Positions 59,311-62,369 of a stretch of DNA of 62,369 bases are shown here, piece by piece. This DNA comes from Streptomyces sp. A1277 (GTDB lineage: Bacteria; Actinomycetota; Actinomycetes; Streptomycetales; Streptomycetaceae). Each line of letters opens with the position of its first letter. Within the stretch, counting starts at the first letter, position 1. Position numbers and translations under genes: made by a program. The stretch covers positions 1-62,369 of the forward strand of contig NZ_SSBI01000049.1 of NCBI RefSeq assembly GCF_004795015.1, given 5' to 3'. The notes under the pieces were generated by a model. It was not told where the DNA came from. It was given only the letters and a program-made list of their open reading frames with translations, and made no database searches.

Positions 59311-59339
59311 CCGGGAGCGGGGGGTCTCCCGTCGCCCCG

Positions 59340-60332
59340 CTACGAGCCCTTCGCCGCCGTCAGGCCGGGGAGCCGGTTCAGGACGGTCACCTTGCGGGCC
59401 GCGCCGCCCTTCTCGGGGACGTACACCAGCTGGCTGGAGACCCGCTCCTTGGTCAGGGTGCTCTTCACCTCACCGGTGAGCAGCGCCTCCACATCGGGGT
59501 CCACCTCCGGGCGCAGCCCCTTCGCGGCGGTCTGCCGTTCGAAGTGCTTGCTGCTGAAGAAGACCAGCGCCCCGCCGTCCTCGGTCGCCAGCGCGAGGGG
59601 CGCGAACGTGCCGTCGTCGAGCGGCTGGTCGACGTACTGGTACGAGAACCCCGCCCGCTTGGTGTTCAGCCGGGCGTCGCGCCACTGGGAGGTCGCGGCG
59701 CCCGGCGCGAACACGTCGGGCGTGCCCTTCTGCAGGTACCGCGTGTACTGCGTGCCCAGGTCCTGCGGGGCCACGGCCAGCTCGGCGCTGTCCGCCGCGA
59801 CCGGCTCGGCCCGGCCGTCGCCGTCCTTCGCGAGGGCGGGTATCCGGTCGGGGGCGACGACCGACAGATAGGCGGCCTTCCAGCCCGCGTCGGGGCCGGT
59901 CCTGACGAAGGCCAGCAGCCAGCGGGTGTCCTGGTCGCCCGCGTCCTGGTCGCGGTTGGAGTCCGTGTCGGCGAGGAACCAGCGCGGCCAGCCCGCCTTC
60001 TTGGGTATGACGAACGTGGCGTCGGTCAGCTCCAGCGGCTGGTGCCGGGTGTTGCCGGTCGGCTCGATCGTGTGGCGGGCCTTCAGCCCGGCCTGGTTGA
60101 TGGCGCCGAGCGAGCCGGTCACCCGGTCGGCGTCGAGCGCCGGATCGTACGCCTTGTCCGCGGCGTTGTACGCGGCGGTGAACTCCTTCAGGGCCTGCGC
60201 GGCCTCAGACTTCGTCGCCGCCGGCACGACTTCCAGCTCGCCGTGCACCGTCATGCACCCGCTCGCCGTCAAGCTCAGCACCGTCGCCACCGCGAGTCCC
60301 GTCACCGGCCGTGCCGGCTTCAGACTTCTCAT
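59340..60332 (-). CDS. Lipoprotein of unknown function beside EfeU
   Basis: A 330-residue lipoprotein. The signal peptide ends in the lipobox LTASGC (Cys about residue 26). The mature protein has an alpha/beta pattern (ALKEFTAAYNAADKAYDP, TFVIPKKAGWPRWFLADTD, LLTGEVKSTLTKERVSS) resembling DUF8094-type extracytoplasmic proteins of Streptomyces. Its start lies 128 bases inside the 3' end of the ferrous transporter gene. Position suggests it belongs with the iron system, but it lacks the HxxE motif of EfeO/EfeM. Confidence 0.8.
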   Translation of the reverse strand: MRSLKPARPVTGLAVATVLSLTASGCMTVHGELEVVPAATKSEAAQALKEFTAAYNAADKAYDPALDADRVTGSLGAINQAGLKARHTIEPTGNTRHQPLELTDATFVIPKKAGWPRWFLADTDSNRDQDAGDQDTRWLLAFVRTGPDAGWKAAYLSVVAPDRIPALAKDGDGRAEPVAADSAELAVAPQDLGTQYTRYLQKGTPDVFAPGAATSQWRDARLNTKRAGFSYQYVDQPLDDGTFAPLALATEDGGALVFFSSKHFERQTAAKGLRPEVDPDVEALLTGEVKSTLTKERVSSQLVYVPEKGGAARKVTVLNRLPGLTAAKGS

Positions 60333-61173
60333 CCGTTGCCTTCCGCGCCTTCTGATCCGTCGCCACTGACCGTCCGAACCCTACCGGGGACAGGAACAGC
60401 GCGAGGGCCGGGACCAGATACAGGGCCCACACCGTGAGCTGGAGGACGGTCGGGTCCGGCTGGAAGTTGAACGTGCCCTTCAGCAGCGTCCCGTACCAGC
60501 TGTCCGGAGGGATCGTGGAGCTGATGTCGAACGCCACGTTCCGCAGACCGCCGAGGAACTCCGCCTCCTGGAGGTCGTGCACCCCGTAGGCGAGCACGCC
60601 CGCGGCGACGACCACCAGCATCCCGCCGGTCCAGGTGAAGAACTTCGCCAGGTTGATCTTCAGCGCGCCCCGGTAGAACAGCCAGCCCAGCACGACCGCC
60701 GTGACGATCCCCAGCACCGCGCCGATCATCGGGTGCCAGCCGTCGTCCGCCGCGTGCACCGCCCGCCACACGAACAGCGAGGTCTCCAGGCCCTCCCGGC
60801 CGACCGCGAGGAGCGCGGTGGCGACGAGCGCGCCGGTGCCCATCGCGAGCGCCGCGTCCAGCTTGCCGTGCAGCTCCGCCTTCAGATGGCGCGCGGTGCG
60901 CCGCATCCAGAAGACCATCCACGTCACCAGGCCGACCGAGACGATCGACAGCGAACCGCCGAGCGCCTCCTGAGCCTTGAACGTCATCTCCTGCGAGCCG
61001 AACTCGAGCCCCGCGCCGAACGCCAGGCTGACCACGACCGCGATGGACACACCGATCCAGATCGGCGGCAGCTTGTCGCGGTTGCCGGTCTTCACCAGGT
61101 ACGCGATGAGGATGCAGACGACCAGGCTGGCCTCAAGCCCCTCGCGCAGCCCGATCAGGAAGTTGCTGAACAC
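60205..61173 (-). CDS. efeU: FTR1-family iron permease EfeU
   Basis: A 322-residue membrane protein with seven helices. The two iron-binding REGLE motifs are at residues 10-14 and in VGREGLETSLF. Helical loops RRTARHLKAEL and GTFNFQPDPTVLQ are typical. The last 60 residues form a hydrophilic Gly/Asp/Arg tail, which overlaps the lipoprotein start in another frame. It imports iron after oxidation by EfeB/EfeO. Downstream of efeB by 30 bases in the same direction. Confidence 0.93.
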   Translation of the reverse strand: MFSNFLIGLREGLEASLVVCILIAYLVKTGNRDKLPPIWIGVSIAVVVSLAFGAGLEFGSQEMTFKAQEALGGSLSIVSVGLVTWMVFWMRRTARHLKAELHGKLDAALAMGTGALVATALLAVGREGLETSLFVWRAVHAADDGWHPMIGAVLGIVTAVVLGWLFYRGALKINLAKFFTWTGGMLVVVAAGVLAYGVHDLQEAEFLGGLRNVAFDISSTIPPDSWYGTLLKGTFNFQPDPTVLQLTVWALYLVPALALFLSPVGFGRSVATDQKARKATDEKSEAGTAGDGTRGGDGAELDGERVHDGARRAGSRAGGDEV

Positions 61174-61203
61174 GTCTCGGTTCCCTTTCCGCTTCGAGTC
61201 CCG

Positions 61204-62369
61204 TTACGAGAACAGCGCCCGGCCCCACCAGTCGTCCGTGTCGCGGACGCCCGGCGGGACGGCGAAATGCGCCGAACCCACGTGCTGGATGTACTCGTTG
61301 AGTGCGTCGTGTGCCGCCAGCCGCCGTTGCAGGGGGACGAACCCCTTGCGCGTGTCGCGCTGGTAGGCGAGGAAGAACAGCCCCGCGTCGAGCCGGCCGA
61401 GGCCGTCGGTGCCGTCCGTGAAGGAGTAGCCGCGGCGCAGGATCGTCGCCCCGTCGTTGCTGTCCGGGTGGGCGAGGCGCACGTGCGCGGTCGGCAGCAT
61501 CGCCTTCAGGAACGGCTCGTCGCGCTCCTTCGACTTACCCACCGGCGCGCCCTCGCCCTTGTCGCGGCCGAAGACGTCCTCCTGCTCCTGGAGCGAGGCG
61601 CGGTCCCAGGTCTCGATGTGCATCCGGATGCGCCGGGCGACCAGGTAGGAGCCCCCGGTCATCCAGTCCGCCCCGTCCTTCGCCCCGACCCACACGTGCC
61701 GGTCCAGGGCGGCGGTGTCGGTGCCGGAGATGTTCCGGGTGCCGTCCTTGAAGCCGAGCATGTTGCGCGGGGTCTGGGCGTCGGGCGTCGTGGAGGACGT
61801 CTTGCCGAAGCCCAGCTGCGACCAGCGGATCGCGCAGCGGCCCATGCCGATCCTGGCGAGGTTGCGGATGGCGTGCACGGCGACCTGCGGGTCGTCCGCA
61901 CACGCCTGGACGCACAGGTCGCCGCCGCTGCGGGACGTGTCCAGGTTGTCACCGGGGAACTTCGGCAGGTCGACGAGCGCGTCGGGGCGCCGGTCCTCCA
62001 GGCCGAAGCGCCCCTTGGCGAACAGCGAGGGCCCGAAGCCGATCGTCAGCGTCAGCCGGGACGGCCTGAGGCCCAGCGCCTCGCCCGTGTCGTCCGGCGG
62101 GGCCTCGGCCGGGCCCCCGTAGGCGCCGTCGCCGACCGCGTGGCCGGCGGCCATCCGCTCGGCCGCCCGGGTCCACTCCTTGAGCAGGGCGACCAGTTCG
62201 GCCCGGTCCTTCGTCGTCACGTCGAACGCGGCGAAGTGCAGCCGGTCCTGGACGGCGGTGGCGATGCCGGCCTGGTGCGCCCCGTGGAACGGCACCGCCG
62301 CGCCGCTGTCCGCGGCGGCGGCCCGCGTACCGCCCGAGCGGGCCGCGGCGACGCCCACGCCGGCCGCCG
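61204..62369 (-). CDS. efeB: Dye-decolorising (DyP-type) heme peroxidase EfeB, 5' end outside window
   Basis: At least 388 residues; the N-terminal Tat signal lies mostly beyond the right edge, although its end (GVGVAAARSGG) is visible. The DyP hallmark GxxDG occurs as GFKDGTRN, and the proximal heme His in RRIRMHIETWDR. EfeB oxidises Fe2+ or removes iron from heme outside the membrane for EfeU. It is transcribed first, with efeU and the lipoprotein following; efeO presumably lies to the right. Confidence 0.93.
   Translation of the reverse strand, partial: AAGVGVAAARSGGTRAAAADSGAAVPFHGAHQAGIATAVQDRLHFAAFDVTTKDRAELVALLKEWTRAAERMAAGHAVGDGAYGGPAEAPPDDTGEALGLRPSRLTLTIGFGPSLFAKGRFGLEDRRPDALVDLPKFPGDNLDTSRSGGDLCVQACADDPQVAVHAIRNLARIGMGRCAIRWSQLGFGKTSSTTPDAQTPRNMLGFKDGTRNISGTDTAALDRHVWVGAKDGADWMTGGSYLVARRIRMHIETWDRASLQEQEDVFGRDKGEGAPVGKSKERDEPFLKAMLPTAHVRLAHPDSNDGATILRRGYSFTDGTDGLGRLDAGLFFLAYQRDTRKGFVPLQRRLAAHDALNEYIQHVGSAHFAVPPGVRDTDDWWGRALFS

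Noticed and set aside
1..62369. CRISPR arrays and tRNA genes
   Set aside because: No regularly spaced repeats and no cloverleaf-like sequences were recognised.

Overview
The window is a very GC-rich actinobacterial chromosome segment, almost certainly Streptomyces. The evidence is the codon bias, the GTG/TTG starts, the leaderless promoters and a gene run matching a known S. coelicolor neighbourhood: Nif3-like protein, C4 zinc-ribbon protein, fused RNase HI-phosphatase, KDPG aldolase, YaaA and rnpB. Identifications rest on recognised motifs and remembered family features; no database search was run.

Layout. 1-4.7 kb: a lipoprotein (partial), a methyltransferase, an M20 peptidase, a 5'-truncated pepE and an MFS exporter with a C-terminal Ig-like domain. 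4.9-18.2 kb: two blocks of acyl-CoA/steroid-type beta-oxidation genes (double acyl-CoA dehydrogenase plus SCP2-type thiolase; MaoC hydratase, Zn alcohol dehydrogenase and a Hsd4A/MFE-2-like SDR). Each block is preceded by a 14-bp site matching the KstR consensus TnnAACnnGTTnnA. Between them lie an MFS transporter, a GT-C glycosyltransferase and a four-gene ABC transporter/two-component operon. 18.3-27.5 kb: conserved core genes (WD-like hypothetical, Nif3, zinc ribbon, RNase H-phosphatase, eda, yaaA, RNB nuclease, TetR) ending in the RNase P RNA gene.

27.5-42.2 kb looks like a decayed accessory island. It carries a secreted esterase, Dps, several SDRs, an ABM monooxygenase, an alpha/beta hydrolase, a large LuxR (LAL) regulator, an SDR/Rrf2 divergent pair with a three-copy operator, LtrA and an aldehyde dehydrogenase. 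Scattered among them are gene fragments: methyltransferase, esterase tail, IS5-type transposase, NmrA-like, tyrosine recombinase and nucleoside deaminase. A 166-bp intergenic segment that runs exactly from the LAL stop codon to the hydrolase start codon is repeated at 97% identity immediately upstream of the aldehyde dehydrogenase, so the two genes share a promoter and ribosome-binding cassette.

42.2-62.4 kb: a Nudix pair and ABC exporter, an orphan respiratory set (qcrB facing ctaD-ctaF, no ctaC visible), small stress-type genes, a broken phzF, a secreted lamin-tail protein, PhoD phosphatase, a Gfo/Idh oxidoreductase, a Bcr/CflA exporter, Rsm22-type methyltransferase, DDAH, a primase-polymerase-domain protein and an EfeU/EfeB iron-uptake locus that runs off the right edge. 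A recurring theme is loss by clean deletion: pepE, the deaminase, phzF and a Nudix gene each keep recognisable ends but lack a start or an interior.
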